Shown piece after piece: positions 1 through 9,883 of a stretch of 64,000 nucleotides of DNA (positions within the stretch are counted from its first letter, which is position 1; every line of letters starts with the position of its first letter). Position numbers and translations under genes: made by a program. Source of the stretch: Altererythrobacter sp. (GTDB lineage: Bacteria > Pseudomonadota > Alphaproteobacteria > Sphingomonadales > Sphingomonadaceae); NCBI GenBank assembly GCA_031178065.1, contig JAPSJS010000006.1, positions 1 to 64,000 of the forward strand, given 5' to 3'. The notes under the pieces are model-generated. The model made no database searches. It was not told where the DNA came from and saw only the letters and a list, made by a program, of their open reading frames with translations.

Positions 1-980
<980 letters not shown>

Positions 981-1434
981 GTGCAACTCCCCTGTTTCCT
1001 GTAACGGAAGCGTATTAAATATAGTTGTTTTAGTGAAACGAGCAGTTAGCCGCGTAAAACTAACGTCCTACACGCAACTATAGCCATTTCTTATAGATAG
1101 GATCTATAGCTCGGGGGTTGTATAAGCAACCGGGGTCACGGCGGTCGTTCCGTTTTCGGAATAGTTACTTTCTTTCTACTGCGACAGACAAGGACTTTTG
1201 TGCGACGAAACGTGCAGCATGATGGATGAACCACACAAAGATGGCGCGGCAGACCGCACCCGCGCACCGTCTCGGCGCGAGATTCTCTCGCAAATGGATG
1301 TTCGAAAGGTCCGCCGAGTCGCAGAGTGTCCAGCGGTTCGCGGGTTAGGCGATTACGCGGATCACCGGCGCGCGCGGATCCGCGTCATGTCGCCTGGCGG
1401 GTTGCTGCACCCGATGCGGCGGGCGGGATCGCGC
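981..1434. other. Intergenic region between adhesin start and manA end
   Basis: This is the only gene-free stretch longer than 300 bases. No convincing gene was found. The part next to the adhesin (about 1015-1195) is AT-rich and is where its promoter must lie. It contains one 7-bp inverted repeat (1092-1108). The part next to manA contains a 9-bp GC-rich inverted repeat (ACGCGGATC at 1355-1363, GATCCGCGT at 1377-1385) about 50 bp past the manA stop, which may be a weak terminator without a T tract. Confidence 0.6.
1092..1108. promoter_or_regulatory. 7-bp inverted repeat upstream of the adhesin gene
   Basis: TATAGAT and ATCTATA form a perfect inverted repeat separated by AGG, about 110 bp upstream of the adhesin start in the AT-rich part of the intergenic region. 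It could be an operator for the adhesin. In AT-rich DNA a 7-bp palindrome can also arise by chance, so this is only a candidate. Confidence 0.25.
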
Positions 1435-2241
1435 TCAGACGGACTGGCTGGCGGCGAGGGCGAGCGTCCCGGGGCCGAAGGCCGGCTCCTCTCCCTCGAT
1501 CAGAAGGCACTCGCCCGGCCCTGCGCGATCGGCGCCACAGGTTATCTCGCCTTCGATGGGCACCATCCACACGGGACCTGGGCCGAGGCGCGACATGATG
1601 GCGGAAGCATCGGTGCCTTTGGCCACGGCGAAGTGGCTGCTCTTCACGAGGAGCTGGCAATCGGCCCGGCTGTCGCCGGTCCGCAGGAAGAGGTCGCCGG
1701 CATATGGCTCCGCCCGCGACACGGCTACGCCGTCTTCCAAATGGAGCTCGCGCGGCCTGCCATAGTCGTAGAGCCGGTAGGTGACGTCGGAATTCTGCTG
1801 CACTTCGACCAGCGACACGCCCGCGCCGATCGCATGGACCGTGCCTGCGGGGATGAGGAAGAAGTCGCCCGGCTGGACCGGCTTCCAGTCCATCATCTCC
1901 TCGATGCCGCCGTCCAGCGCCAGCGCGCGCAGCCGCTCGCCGTCCAGCGCCTCGCGCGTGCCGATCCCCAGCACGGCGCCGGGCTCGGCGGCGGTCACGT
2001 ACCAGCATTCGGTCTTGCCGGCGGCGAGCCCGCGGTCCCGCGCCTGCTCGTCGTCGGGGTGGACCTGGATCGAGAGGCGTTCGCTGGTGAAGAGCAGCTT
2101 AACCAGCAGTGGCATCGGCTCCGCGTCGTCGCGGGTGAACCAGATCTCCCCGATCCGCTCGCTGCCCTCGTGGCCATCGATCGGAATCGGCAATGTGGTG
2201 CGGCCCCATGGCTTTTCGACGTGGCGCGCAACAAGCTTCAT
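1435..2241 (-). CDS. manA: Mannose-6-phosphate isomerase, class I
   Basis: This 268-residue cupin-type enzyme interconverts mannose-6-phosphate and fructose-6-phosphate in the cytoplasm. Zinc-site motifs of type I phosphomannose isomerases are visible: QVHPDD near residue 79, KTECWYV near 98, and GTVHAIG near 155. The length matches the short Bacillus-like form rather than the roughly 390-residue enterobacterial form. It is transcribed divergently from the sugar symporter and repressor that open the mannosidase locus. It supplies the last step needed to feed released mannose into central metabolism. The assignment is strong; induction together with the locus is inferred from position. Confidence 0.93.
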   Translation of the reverse strand: MKLVARHVEKPWGRTTLPIPIDGHEGSERIGEIWFTRDDAEPMPLLVKLLFTSERLSIQVHPDDEQARDRGLAAGKTECWYVTAAEPGAVLGIGTREALDGERLRALALDGGIEEMMDWKPVQPGDFFLIPAGTVHAIGAGVSLVEVQQNSDVTYRLYDYGRPRELHLEDGVAVSRAEPYAGDLFLRTGDSRADCQLLVKSSHFAVAKGTDASAIMSRLGPGPVWMVPIEGEITCGADRAGPGECLLIEGEEPAFGPGTLALAASQSV

Positions 2242-2336
2242 CTCAACTCCTCCCCAAATGCGAATCGGTCGCGAGTCGCACTGGCTACGATGGTCGTCTT
2301 ACGGGCAGGCGGACGTAGCGGCACGGGACGAATAAT

Positions 2337-2349
2337 CCAAATGATTTGG
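2337..2349. promoter_or_regulatory. Candidate ROK-repressor operator (manA/symporter divergent region)
   Basis: The sequence CCAAAT-G-ATTTGG is a perfect 13-bp palindrome midway between the divergent manA and symporter genes. Its core AAATGATTT recurs at 5233-5241 immediately upstream of the glycosidase operon. A shared element at two promoters of one locus that encodes its own ROK regulator is what an operator should look like. Assignment to that regulator is inference. Confidence 0.4.
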
Positions 2350-2494
2350 GATATTTTGCTATGCAACGGGCGAACTCCGGGTAAACGCGCTGGTCTCGGC
2401 GGGCCTGGCGGGTTACGTCGGGATCGGCTCCGCGGGGGGCAAGCAGATTGCGCCGGCTCCGCCCGGCCGGATAAAACGACGAGGAGTGCGCCCT

Positions 2495-3841
2495 TTGACG
2501 TCATCGCAGCGATCGACCCTGGGGGCCTTCCTCGCGGTCACGACCTTGTTCTTCGCCTGGGGCTTCATCACCTCGTTGATCGATCCGCTGGTCGCGGCGG
2601 TGAAGGGCGTCTTCACGCTCACCGACGTCGAGGCGCAGTTGTCGGCATCGGCGTTCTTCATCGCCTACGGCCTCGTCTCGCTTCCGGCGGCCGTGCTGCT
2701 CCACCGCCGGCAAGCGGGCGCCTCGATCCTGATTGCGCTGGCGACGATGCTGGCCGGGTGCCTCGTGATGCTCGTCGCCACGAATGCCGGCAGCTATGCG
2801 ATCGTGCTGCTCGGGCTGTTCGTCGTTGCGAGCGGGATCACGATCCTGCAGGTCGCTGCGAACCCGCTGGCGGCGGCGCTCGGCAATCCCAAGTACAGCC
2901 ACTTCCGGCTGACACTCAGCCAGAGCTTCAACAGCGTCGGCACCTTCATCGGGCCCTATCTGGGTGCGACCCTGTTCCTCGAAGGCGTCCACGTCGAAGG
3001 CGGCGGGGCGGTAACCGAAGCGGCGCGGCGGAACTCGCTCGCCGGCATCGATTCGGCGTTCCTCTGGATCGCGGCGATGATTGCGGCGCTGTTCCTGTTC
3101 TTCTTCCTGCAGCGCAAGCGGGTCGACCGTGCCGCGCCTGCGGCTGCCGCGGATGTGTCCACCAGCATCGGCGCCACTCTGCGCGAGACGATGAAGTCGC
3201 CGTGGGCAATCTTCGGCGCCCTCGCGATCTTCCTCTATGTCGGGGCGGAGGTCGCGATCGGGACGCAGATGGCGCTGTTCCTGAATTCGCCGGACGTGTG
3301 GGGGCGGTCGGACGCTCCTGCCGAGATCGGGGCGCTGGCCCGCTTCATGCAGCTCGACGGCACGCCCGGCGTGTCGCTTCAGGAAGCCGGCCGCGCGGTG
3401 TCGCTCTACTGGGGCGGCGCGATGGTCGGCCGCCTGATTGGCTCCGCCCTCCTCGCCCGGTTCAACGCAGGATGGCTGCTCGCGATCTTCTCGACAATCG
3501 CCGCGGCGGCCTGCGCCTATGTCGCGCTGATCGGCGGCGTCCAGGCGGGCTTCGTCGCGCTCGGCATCGGGTTGTTCAATTCGATCATGTTCCCGACGAT
3601 CTTCACGCTGACGCTCGAGCGCTCCAGTGCGAGCCAGGCGGCGACCTCGGGGCTGCTCTGCACCGCGATCGTCGGCGGAGCCTTCATTCCGGTCCTGACG
3701 GGCAGCGTCTCGCAGCTGGCGGGATATTCGTTCTCCTTCAGCGTCCCGATGGTGTGTTATCTCCTCATCTGCATTTTCGCGGCCGCCGCCGTGCGGGCGA
3801 AGTCGCCCTCGCGTGCGCCGGCCGCGGCCGTGCCCCATTGA
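2495..3841 (+). CDS. MFS sugar:H+ symporter, FucP/GluP type
   Basis: This integral membrane protein of about 448 residues has roughly 12 hydrophobic segments. It resembles the fucose/glucose-galactose:H+ symporter family: FFAWGFITSLIDPL near the N-terminus and an ITILQVAANPLAAALG segment after TM4. GAGGAG (2481-2486) lies 8 nt before a TTG at 2495, an ideal spacing. A GTG at 2486 overlaps that ribosome-binding site, so the TTG is preferred. In context it most likely moves mannose released in the periplasm across the inner membrane; family members also take glucose, galactose or fucose, so specificity is inferred. Confidence 0.85.
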   Translation: MTSSQRSTLGAFLAVTTLFFAWGFITSLIDPLVAAVKGVFTLTDVEAQLSASAFFIAYGLVSLPAAVLLHRRQAGASILIALATMLAGCLVMLVATNAGSYAIVLLGLFVVASGITILQVAANPLAAALGNPKYSHFRLTLSQSFNSVGTFIGPYLGATLFLEGVHVEGGGAVTEAARRNSLAGIDSAFLWIAAMIAALFLFFFLQRKRVDRAAPAAAADVSTSIGATLRETMKSPWAIFGALAIFLYVGAEVAIGTQMALFLNSPDVWGRSDAPAEIGALARFMQLDGTPGVSLQEAGRAVSLYWGGAMVGRLIGSALLARFNAGWLLAIFSTIAAAACAYVALIGGVQAGFVALGIGLFNSIMFPTIFTLTLERSSASQAATSGLLCTAIVGGAFIPVLTGSVSQLAGYSFSFSVPMVCYLLICIFAAAAVRAKSPSRAPAAAVPH

Positions 3842-3915
3842 CGCAGCCCGAGAAGAGGTTGGTGCGTGATATCTGACTGTATTTACAAGTGCTTGCGGGT
3901 TCGCGGAGGCCGGCG

Positions 3916-5118
3916 ATGACCGAGGCTCAGCGCCCCCGCATCGGGCTGTCCGGCACCAATCTCGAGCGTGCGGCGGACCACAACCAGCGCGTCACGCTCC
4001 ACGCGATCCGCGTCAACGGGCCGCTCACGCGGGTCGACCTGGCAAACATTACAGGCCTCACACACGCAACGATAGCAAACATAACCAAGCGCCTCCTCGC
4101 CGAAGGACTTATCGAAGAAGCCGGGCGTCTGCGCGGCGGACGCGGACAGCCGCCGGCCAAGCTGATCGTCAATCCGAACGCCTGCTACGCGCTGGGCGTC
4201 AACATCGACCGCGACCACGTTACGATCGTGGTGGTGAACTTCCTCGGCCAGACGATCGCGCGCGTCTCCCGCGAAGTGGAATTCGCGCTGCCGGACGAGG
4301 TCAGGTCCTTTTATCTGCATTCGGTCGACAAGCTCCTCAAGCAGGCGAAGATCGACGTTTCGCAGCTCGTGGGGGTGGGCATCGCTCAGCCCGACGATCT
4401 CGGGCTGGTCGACCTGCCCGGGCGCCCCCCGGCCTACGCCGAGTGGGAGAACCTGGATGTCGCGAGCCTGTTCGCCGAACCGCTCAACCTTCCCGTGTTC
4501 GTGGAAAACGACGCCGCGGCAGCGGCTATGGGGGAACTTCAGCTCGGCCTCGGCCAGGGTTTCTCGAGCTTCTTCTATATGCTGATCTCGTCCGCGCTCG
4601 GCGGCGGCCTGGTGGTCGACGGGGCCTACTTCCGCGGCGCGAACGGGCGCAGTGGGGAGATGGGCTTCTTGATGAGCGACGACGGCCGCGGGGGGCGCAG
4701 CCAGATCCAGAACTTCGTGTCGCTCTCCGGCCTTTCCCGGCCGCTGGAGGCGGTCGGTTTCAGCATCGTCGACATGCTGCAGTCGCAAGGGCGGAATGAC
4801 AAGATCGAGCCGATCGTGGACGCCTGGATCGAGGAAGCCGTCGAACGGCTGACCGAGCCGCTGACTGCGATCAACTGCCTGATCAATCCTGCCGCGGTGC
4901 TGATTGGCGGACGTTTGCCCGGTCCTTATGTTGACCGATTGGCCGACCGGCTCAGCGTTCTGCTGCGCCAGCGCGCGACCAACGCGCCGGTGCTCGCGCC
5001 GATCAAGCGAGCGATGCTGGCCGACGATGCGCCGGCAGTCGGCGCGGCGATCCTGCCGTTCAGCCACTTCCTGCTGCCCAAGCCGAACGCCCTCTGGAAA
5101 GCCCCGGCGCGCGTCTAG
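3916..5118 (+). CDS. ROK-family transcriptional repressor (NagC/Mlc type)
   Basis: This 400-residue protein has an N-terminal winged helix-turn-helix (about 15-75; RVDLANITGLTHATIANITKRLLAEGLI) followed by an actin-like ROK fold (about 85-390). The ATG at 3916 is chosen because GGAGG lies 6-7 nt upstream; an upstream GTG at 3889 has no such signal. The cysteine-rich zinc motif CxCGxxGCxE typical of NagC/Mlc is absent: the equivalent stretch after GEMGFL is SDDGRGGRSQIQ. It sits between the symporter and the first mannosidase and probably represses the locus until mannose, mannose-6-phosphate or an oligosaccharide binds. The ligand is not deducible. Confidence 0.88.
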   Translation: MTEAQRPRIGLSGTNLERAADHNQRVTLHAIRVNGPLTRVDLANITGLTHATIANITKRLLAEGLIEEAGRLRGGRGQPPAKLIVNPNACYALGVNIDRDHVTIVVVNFLGQTIARVSREVEFALPDEVRSFYLHSVDKLLKQAKIDVSQLVGVGIAQPDDLGLVDLPGRPPAYAEWENLDVASLFAEPLNLPVFVENDAAAAAMGELQLGLGQGFSSFFYMLISSALGGGLVVDGAYFRGANGRSGEMGFLMSDDGRGGRSQIQNFVSLSGLSRPLEAVGFSIVDMLQSQGRNDKIEPIVDAWIEEAVERLTEPLTAINCLINPAAVLIGGRLPGPYVDRLADRLSVLLRQRATNAPVLAPIKRAMLADDAPAVGAAILPFSHFLLPKPNALWKAPARV

Positions 5119-5232
5119 CGCCGGCCAGGCCCCTGACATTGTCTGCCGCCGCACTCGCCTGACCGCAGGAGCCGCGCGCGTGTGGGCGCTGCAAAACATG
5201 CATCAAACCCACGGCGACCATTTCATTTGACA

Positions 5233-5241
5233 AAATGATTT
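5233..5241. promoter_or_regulatory. Candidate ROK operator at the glycosidase promoter
   Basis: AAATGATTT, the same 9-bp palindromic core as at 2339-2347, directly follows a TTGACA hexamer at 5227-5232. A second overlapping inverted repeat, CATTT (5224-5228) and AAATG (5233-5237), is also present. The arrangement fits repression by occlusion of the -35 region, but no convincing -10 box at 17 bp was found. Two short GC-rich hairpins follow in the leader (around 5270-5295 and 5301-5317). Confidence 0.4.
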
Positions 5242-5335
5242 AATTAATCGAGGACTCACTCCCACAGGTCCGGAACGGAGCAAATCCGTCCGGGCGAGGG
5301 GGCCCGTCATGGGCCCTTGGGAGAGGGAGCACGTA

Positions 5336-7726
5336 ATGAGGAACGATCATGCACGCCCTACGATTCGCACACCGCGGATCGGAAAGTGGTCACCGACCAT
5401 CGCGCTGCTCATGGCCGGCGCCAGTCTCGTCAGTGCGCCAAGCGTGGCGCAGACGCACGACAGCGCGCAATCCGACCGTCAGCCCGTCGAACTGGCCGAT
5501 CCGCTGGTCGGCACGGCCCCGCTGGACGACGGCGATCTGATCGGCAATGCGCCGCCGCCGGGCGAGCCGCTCTATTCCGGACAGACCTCGCCGGGTGCGC
5601 GGCTGCCGCACAGTTCGGTCGAGGCATCGCCCGTCAACGTCAATCTCGAGCTCACCTATCCGAACGGCGTCCCGGCGCCGTACCACTATCCGAACCCGAC
5701 GATGATCGCCTTCACCGGCGGCGGCGGCGCCACCTACGGCGGCAACGCCAAGCCGTTCATCATGCCGGTGGTCGGCGACTGGACGGTGCCGCCCGCCTAC
5801 ACCCCGTCGTACTACGACAAGGCGCGGGAGAAGGCTTCGCCCGGCTACTATTCGGTCTATCTCGACACCTTCCGCACCCAGGCGGAGCTGACGGCGACGC
5901 AGTGGACCAGCATGATGCGGTTCACTTTCCCGGAAACCGACCGGGCGAACGTGATCGTCAACCTGCCGCGGGAAGGCGGCGAGGTCCAGATCGTCGGCGA
6001 CCGGACCGTGCGCGGCGTCTCGGCCGAGAAGCGGAGCAGCGCCGACGGGCCCTATTTCGTGGCCGAATTCTCCAAGCCCTTCGCGGCGCTCGGCACGTTC
6101 CGCGCGAACCTGGAAGACAAGGGCTGGGGCATCGGCACCAAGGATGTCGAGCCGGGCCGGCGCGAGATTTCGGGCAACTATGCGGGTGCCTACATCACCT
6201 TCGCCACCGACCAAGGCGAGCAGGTGCTGATGAAGATCGCCCACGGCAACAGCTATGCCGAAGCCGAGCAGCGCCTGCGCGAGGAGAATCCCGGCTGGGA
6301 CTTCCAGCGCGTCCACGATTCCGCGCGCGCGGAATGGGCGGAACTCCTCGACCGCGTGCAGGTGACGGGCGGCACGCCCAAGCAGCGCAAGCTGTTCTAC
6401 TCGACGCTGTTCCAGTCCTTCGCCAGCCCGCGCCTCCTCGCGGAGAAGGGCGACACCTTCACCAGCCGCGACGGCGAAGTGAAGACGGCGACCTACGACC
6501 GCTACAGCCCGGTCCCGTTCTGGGATACCGGCCGCAACCAGATCGTGCTGCTCGAGCTGATGGAGCCCGAGCTGGTGCAGGACGTGATGCGCTCCGAGCT
6601 CGACATGGCACGCGAGCGCGGTTTCATGAACACCTCGTTCCACGGCGACAACGCGGTGTTCCTCTACCTCGGCGCAATGGAGCGGGGCATCCCGTTCGAC
6701 TACGAGGCGGCTTACGAATATCTCCGCAAGAACGCGACCGACCCGGAAGGGCCGCGCGGTTACATGGACGAGTATCTGACCAAGGGCTGGATCTCGGATA
6801 TTGTGCCCGAAGGCAATCCCAGCCCCCCCTACGCAGGCGGCAAGGCGGGCGCCGACAAGACGCTCGAATATGCCTGGGACGACCACGCCCTGGCGCTGAT
6901 GGCGCACCGCCTCGGCAAGATGGACGATTACCGCATGCTCCTGCAGCGTGCGGGCAACTACCGGAACGTCTTCGACAGCTCGACCGGCTTCATGCGCGGG
7001 CGGACCGAGGACGGGAACTGGATCTCCCCCTTCGATCCGGGCGAGCCTTACTACAACTTCATGATGAAGGAGGCCTCGGGCTGGTCGACGCTGTGGCTGG
7101 TGCCGCACGACGTGCAGGGGCTCATCGACCTGCTGGGCGGGCGCGAGACGTTCAACGCCAAACTGGATGAGTTCTTCGAGACGCCGTACAATCCGAAGGG
7201 CATCTGCCGCGATTGCACCGGCATGCTGGGCCAGTATGTGCAGGGCAATCAGCCCGACCAGCACGCCCCCTATCTCTACGCCTGGAGCGGCCAGCCGTGG
7301 AAGACGCAGAAGCTGGTGCGGGAAATCCTCGACACGCTCTACGGTAGCGACGCCGCGGGTTACGGTTATCCCGGCATGGACGACCAGGGCGCGACTTCGT
7401 CGTGGTACGCAATGAGTGCGATGGGCTTCTATCCCGTCGATCCCTCCACGCCGCACTACATCATCGGCAGTCCCGTGTTCGATACCGTCAGCCTGAGCAT
7501 GGGCAACGGCAAGGCGCTGGAGATCGTCGCCGAGAACAATTCGGCCGAGAACATCTACATCCAGTCGGCGACGCTGAACGGCCGGGCGTGGAACAAGCCG
7601 TGGTTCAGCCACGACGACGTCAAGGACGGCGCGAAACTGGTGCTGACGATGGGGCCGCAGCCCAACCCGAACTGGGGCAGCGCCCCGAATGCAGCGCCGC
7701 CCTCCATGTCGGAGCCGGCACGATGA
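5336..7726 (+). CDS. GH92 exo-alpha-mannosidase (first of three)
   Basis: This 796-residue exported protein has a Sec-type signal with cleavage near ASLVSAPSVAQ. The ATG at 5336 has a GGGAG ribosome-binding site; an ATG at 5309 does not. The C-terminal half carries GH92 signatures: WDTGRNQ, a putative general acid Glu579 in KEASGW, GNQPDQHAPYLYAW, and GMDDQG...SSWYAMSAMGFYP with Asp682 and Asp683. The N-terminal beta-sandwich is divergent from the other two copies. GH92 enzymes are calcium-dependent inverting alpha-mannosidases that trim alpha-1,2-, 1,3-, 1,4- or 1,6-linked mannose. It overlaps the next gene by ATGA. Linkage specificity cannot be read from sequence. Confidence 0.92.
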   Translation: MRNDHARPTIRTPRIGKWSPTIALLMAGASLVSAPSVAQTHDSAQSDRQPVELADPLVGTAPLDDGDLIGNAPPPGEPLYSGQTSPGARLPHSSVEASPVNVNLELTYPNGVPAPYHYPNPTMIAFTGGGGATYGGNAKPFIMPVVGDWTVPPAYTPSYYDKAREKASPGYYSVYLDTFRTQAELTATQWTSMMRFTFPETDRANVIVNLPREGGEVQIVGDRTVRGVSAEKRSSADGPYFVAEFSKPFAALGTFRANLEDKGWGIGTKDVEPGRREISGNYAGAYITFATDQGEQVLMKIAHGNSYAEAEQRLREENPGWDFQRVHDSARAEWAELLDRVQVTGGTPKQRKLFYSTLFQSFASPRLLAEKGDTFTSRDGEVKTATYDRYSPVPFWDTGRNQIVLLELMEPELVQDVMRSELDMARERGFMNTSFHGDNAVFLYLGAMERGIPFDYEAAYEYLRKNATDPEGPRGYMDEYLTKGWISDIVPEGNPSPPYAGGKAGADKTLEYAWDDHALALMAHRLGKMDDYRMLLQRAGNYRNVFDSSTGFMRGRTEDGNWISPFDPGEPYYNFMMKEASGWSTLWLVPHDVQGLIDLLGGRETFNAKLDEFFETPYNPKGICRDCTGMLGQYVQGNQPDQHAPYLYAWSGQPWKTQKLVREILDTLYGSDAAGYGYPGMDDQGATSSWYAMSAMGFYPVDPSTPHYIIGSPVFDTVSLSMGNGKALEIVAENNSAENIYIQSATLNGRAWNKPWFSHDDVKDGAKLVLTMGPQPNPNWGSAPNAAPPSMSEPAR

Positions 7727-9696
7727 AGCGGATGATCGGAGCCCCGGGCATGCGGACACTCTTGGCATTGTTCTGTGCGATCGCGGCATTCGGCGCCGCG
7801 CCCACGCTGCAGGCGCAGGAGCCGGCGGGCGACAAGGTCTTTACCGGCGAGGTGATGACCAGCTGGGGCCGCGAGGTCACGCCCGAGAACGCGTGGCGCA
7901 GCTATCCGCGCCCGCAGCTCAAGCGCGACGCCTGGCTCAACCTCAATGGGCTGTGGGACTATGCGATCACTTCGGCCGACGTGGTGCGGCCGGAGCGGAT
8001 GGATGGGCAGATTCTCGTCCCCTTCGCGGTCGAATCGCGCCTTTCGGGTGTCGCGCGCCGGGTCGGACCGGAGGACCGCATCTGGTACCGCCGCAGCTTC
8101 ACCGTTCCCGCCGGCTGGGCGGGTCAAAACGTGATGCTGAACTTCGGCGCGGTCGATTATGAGGCGCATGTCTGGGTGAACGGCGCGATGGTCGGCTCGC
8201 ACACGGGCGGCTTCGACGCGTTCGGCATGGACATCACCCCCTACCTCCGCGGCGGCGAGAACGAGCTGCTGATCCAGGTCGCCGATCCGACGAGCGCGGG
8301 CACGCAGCCACGGGGCAAGCAGATCCTCGAGCCTGCGGGCATCTGGTACACCGCGGTCAGCGGCATCTGGCAGACGGTCTGGCTCGAGCCGGTGCCCAAG
8401 CTGCACATCGCCGACGTGCGCGCCACGCCCGACATCGACCGCGGTGTGATCGAAGTCGACGTGGCGCTGAGCGGCTGGGCCGAGGATACCGACGCGGTCC
8501 GACTGACCGCGAGTGCAGGCGGCAAGACGATCGTGTCCACGATCATCCGCGCCAATCGCCACGCTACATTGGAAATTCCGGACGCGCGGCTCTGGTCGCC
8601 GGAGGACCCGTTCCTTTACGACCTGACCGCCGAACTGGTCACCGTGCGCGACCCCTATGCTGACATGGAGGACCGCAACCGCGTCTCCTACGACGCACGC
8701 TTCACCGAACGCGAGCAGAACACGTATGGAGCGGCTCAAGTCGTCGGCGCGCCGCGCGACAGGGTTGAAACCTACTTCGGCATGCGCAAGATCTCGATCG
8801 GCCCAGGGCTGGTACACGGCCAGCCCGTGATCCTGCTCAACAACGAGCCGTACTTCCAGCACGGCACGCTTGACCAGGGCTGGTGGCCGGACGGGCTCTA
8901 CACCCCGCCCTCGGAAGAGGCGATGGTGAGCGACCTGGTCTTCCTCAAGAAGGCTGGCTTCAATATGGTCCGCAAGCACATCAAGACCGAGCCGGCGCGC
9001 TACTATTACGACGCGGACCGCCTCGGCATGCTGGTCTGGCAGGACATGCCTTCGGGCGGTGGCGAGGATCAGTTCGTCACCGGCACCAGCAAAAGCGAGG
9101 CGGTGCTTTCGTCCGATACGATGGCGCAGCATCAGGACGAGCTCACCCGGATGATCGGCGACTTCCATGCTTTCCCGTCGATCGTGATGTGGGTGGTCAA
9201 CAACGAAGGCTGGGGCCAGTACGACTCCGAGACTCTGACCAGGCTCGTGAAAGGCATCGATCCGAGCCGGCTGGTCAACGCCGACAGCGGCTGGCTCGAT
9301 GTCGCGCCTGAAGTGTCGGACGTGTTCGACATCCACACTTACGAGGACGAGCCGAGGACGCCCGAGCGCAAGAGCAACCGCGCGATCGTGCTCGGCGAAT
9401 ATGGCGGCATCGGCCTGCCGGTCGAAGGGCATCTTTGGCGCAAGAGTGAGCGCAACTGGGGCTATCAGACGGCCACGGACGAAGCCGACTACATCGCCCG
9501 CTATCGCCGCAAGCTCGACGCGGTGATCCGCCAGGCGAAGGAGCACGGCCTCAGCGCTGCGGTCTATACCCAGACCACGGACGTCGAGGACGAGATCAAC
9601 GGCCTGCTCACTTACGACCGGGCACGTCCGAAGGCACCGCCGGAAACCCTCGCGGAGATTGCAGCTCCGCTCTGGGAAGAAGGAGGCAATCCCTAA
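7723..9696 (+). CDS. GH2 beta-glycosidase, exported (beta-mannosidase or beta-galactosidase)
   Basis: This 657-residue protein has a Sec signal (cut after about APTLQAQ) and the three-part GH2 layout: a jelly-roll sugar-binding domain (about 55-215), an immunoglobulin-like domain, and a TIM barrel (about 360-640). The acid/base is Glu495 in VVNNEGWG and the nucleophile is Glu559 in VLGEYGG. It starts within the stop codon of the upstream GH92 (ATGA), so the two are translationally coupled. A beta-mannosidase removing the core Man-beta-1,4 residue of N-glycans would suit the locus. GH2 also contains beta-galactosidases and beta-glucuronidases, so the substrate is unproven. Confidence 0.88.
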   Translation: MKRMIGAPGMRTLLALFCAIAAFGAAPTLQAQEPAGDKVFTGEVMTSWGREVTPENAWRSYPRPQLKRDAWLNLNGLWDYAITSADVVRPERMDGQILVPFAVESRLSGVARRVGPEDRIWYRRSFTVPAGWAGQNVMLNFGAVDYEAHVWVNGAMVGSHTGGFDAFGMDITPYLRGGENELLIQVADPTSAGTQPRGKQILEPAGIWYTAVSGIWQTVWLEPVPKLHIADVRATPDIDRGVIEVDVALSGWAEDTDAVRLTASAGGKTIVSTIIRANRHATLEIPDARLWSPEDPFLYDLTAELVTVRDPYADMEDRNRVSYDARFTEREQNTYGAAQVVGAPRDRVETYFGMRKISIGPGLVHGQPVILLNNEPYFQHGTLDQGWWPDGLYTPPSEEAMVSDLVFLKKAGFNMVRKHIKTEPARYYYDADRLGMLVWQDMPSGGGEDQFVTGTSKSEAVLSSDTMAQHQDELTRMIGDFHAFPSIVMWVVNNEGWGQYDSETLTRLVKGIDPSRLVNADSGWLDVAPEVSDVFDIHTYEDEPRTPERKSNRAIVLGEYGGIGLPVEGHLWRKSERNWGYQTATDEADYIARYRRKLDAVIRQAKEHGLSAAVYTQTTDVEDEINGLLTYDRARPKAPPETLAEIAAPLWEEGGNP

Positions 9697-9883
9697 GGAG
9701 TGGCGCGCATTCGCCACAGGCCAAGGCGAATGCAGCAGCTCTCGGTGAATTCTATTGGAAATTTGATTTTTTTATTCTGAGATGGAGTTTCGCGCCGACT
9801 CGCGAAGGCACTGCCGACGAAGCGCCGCGGAGATGAACAGGAAGGGGAGCCACGAGCTCCAACAGTAGGGAGGAACGACCGAC

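Noticed and set aside
1198-3876. Long plus-strand open frame of about 892 codons
   Set aside because: It runs antisense to manA and out of frame with the symporter; its product is Arg/Gly/Pro-rich with no domain, a typical high-GC shadow.
3842-3915. Separate operator between the symporter and the ROK repressor
   Set aside because: The 74-bp gap has no inverted repeat matching the shared core; co-transcription with the symporter is simpler.
5390-7789. Minus-strand open frame of 799 codons opposite the first GH92
   Set aside because: Antisense shadow; no signal, domain or ribosome-binding site.
9697-9883. Third copy of the AAATGATTT element upstream of the TonB receptor
   Set aside because: The AT-rich stretch near 9751-9775 contains AAATTTGATTT but not the 9-bp palindrome, so it is not counted as the same site.
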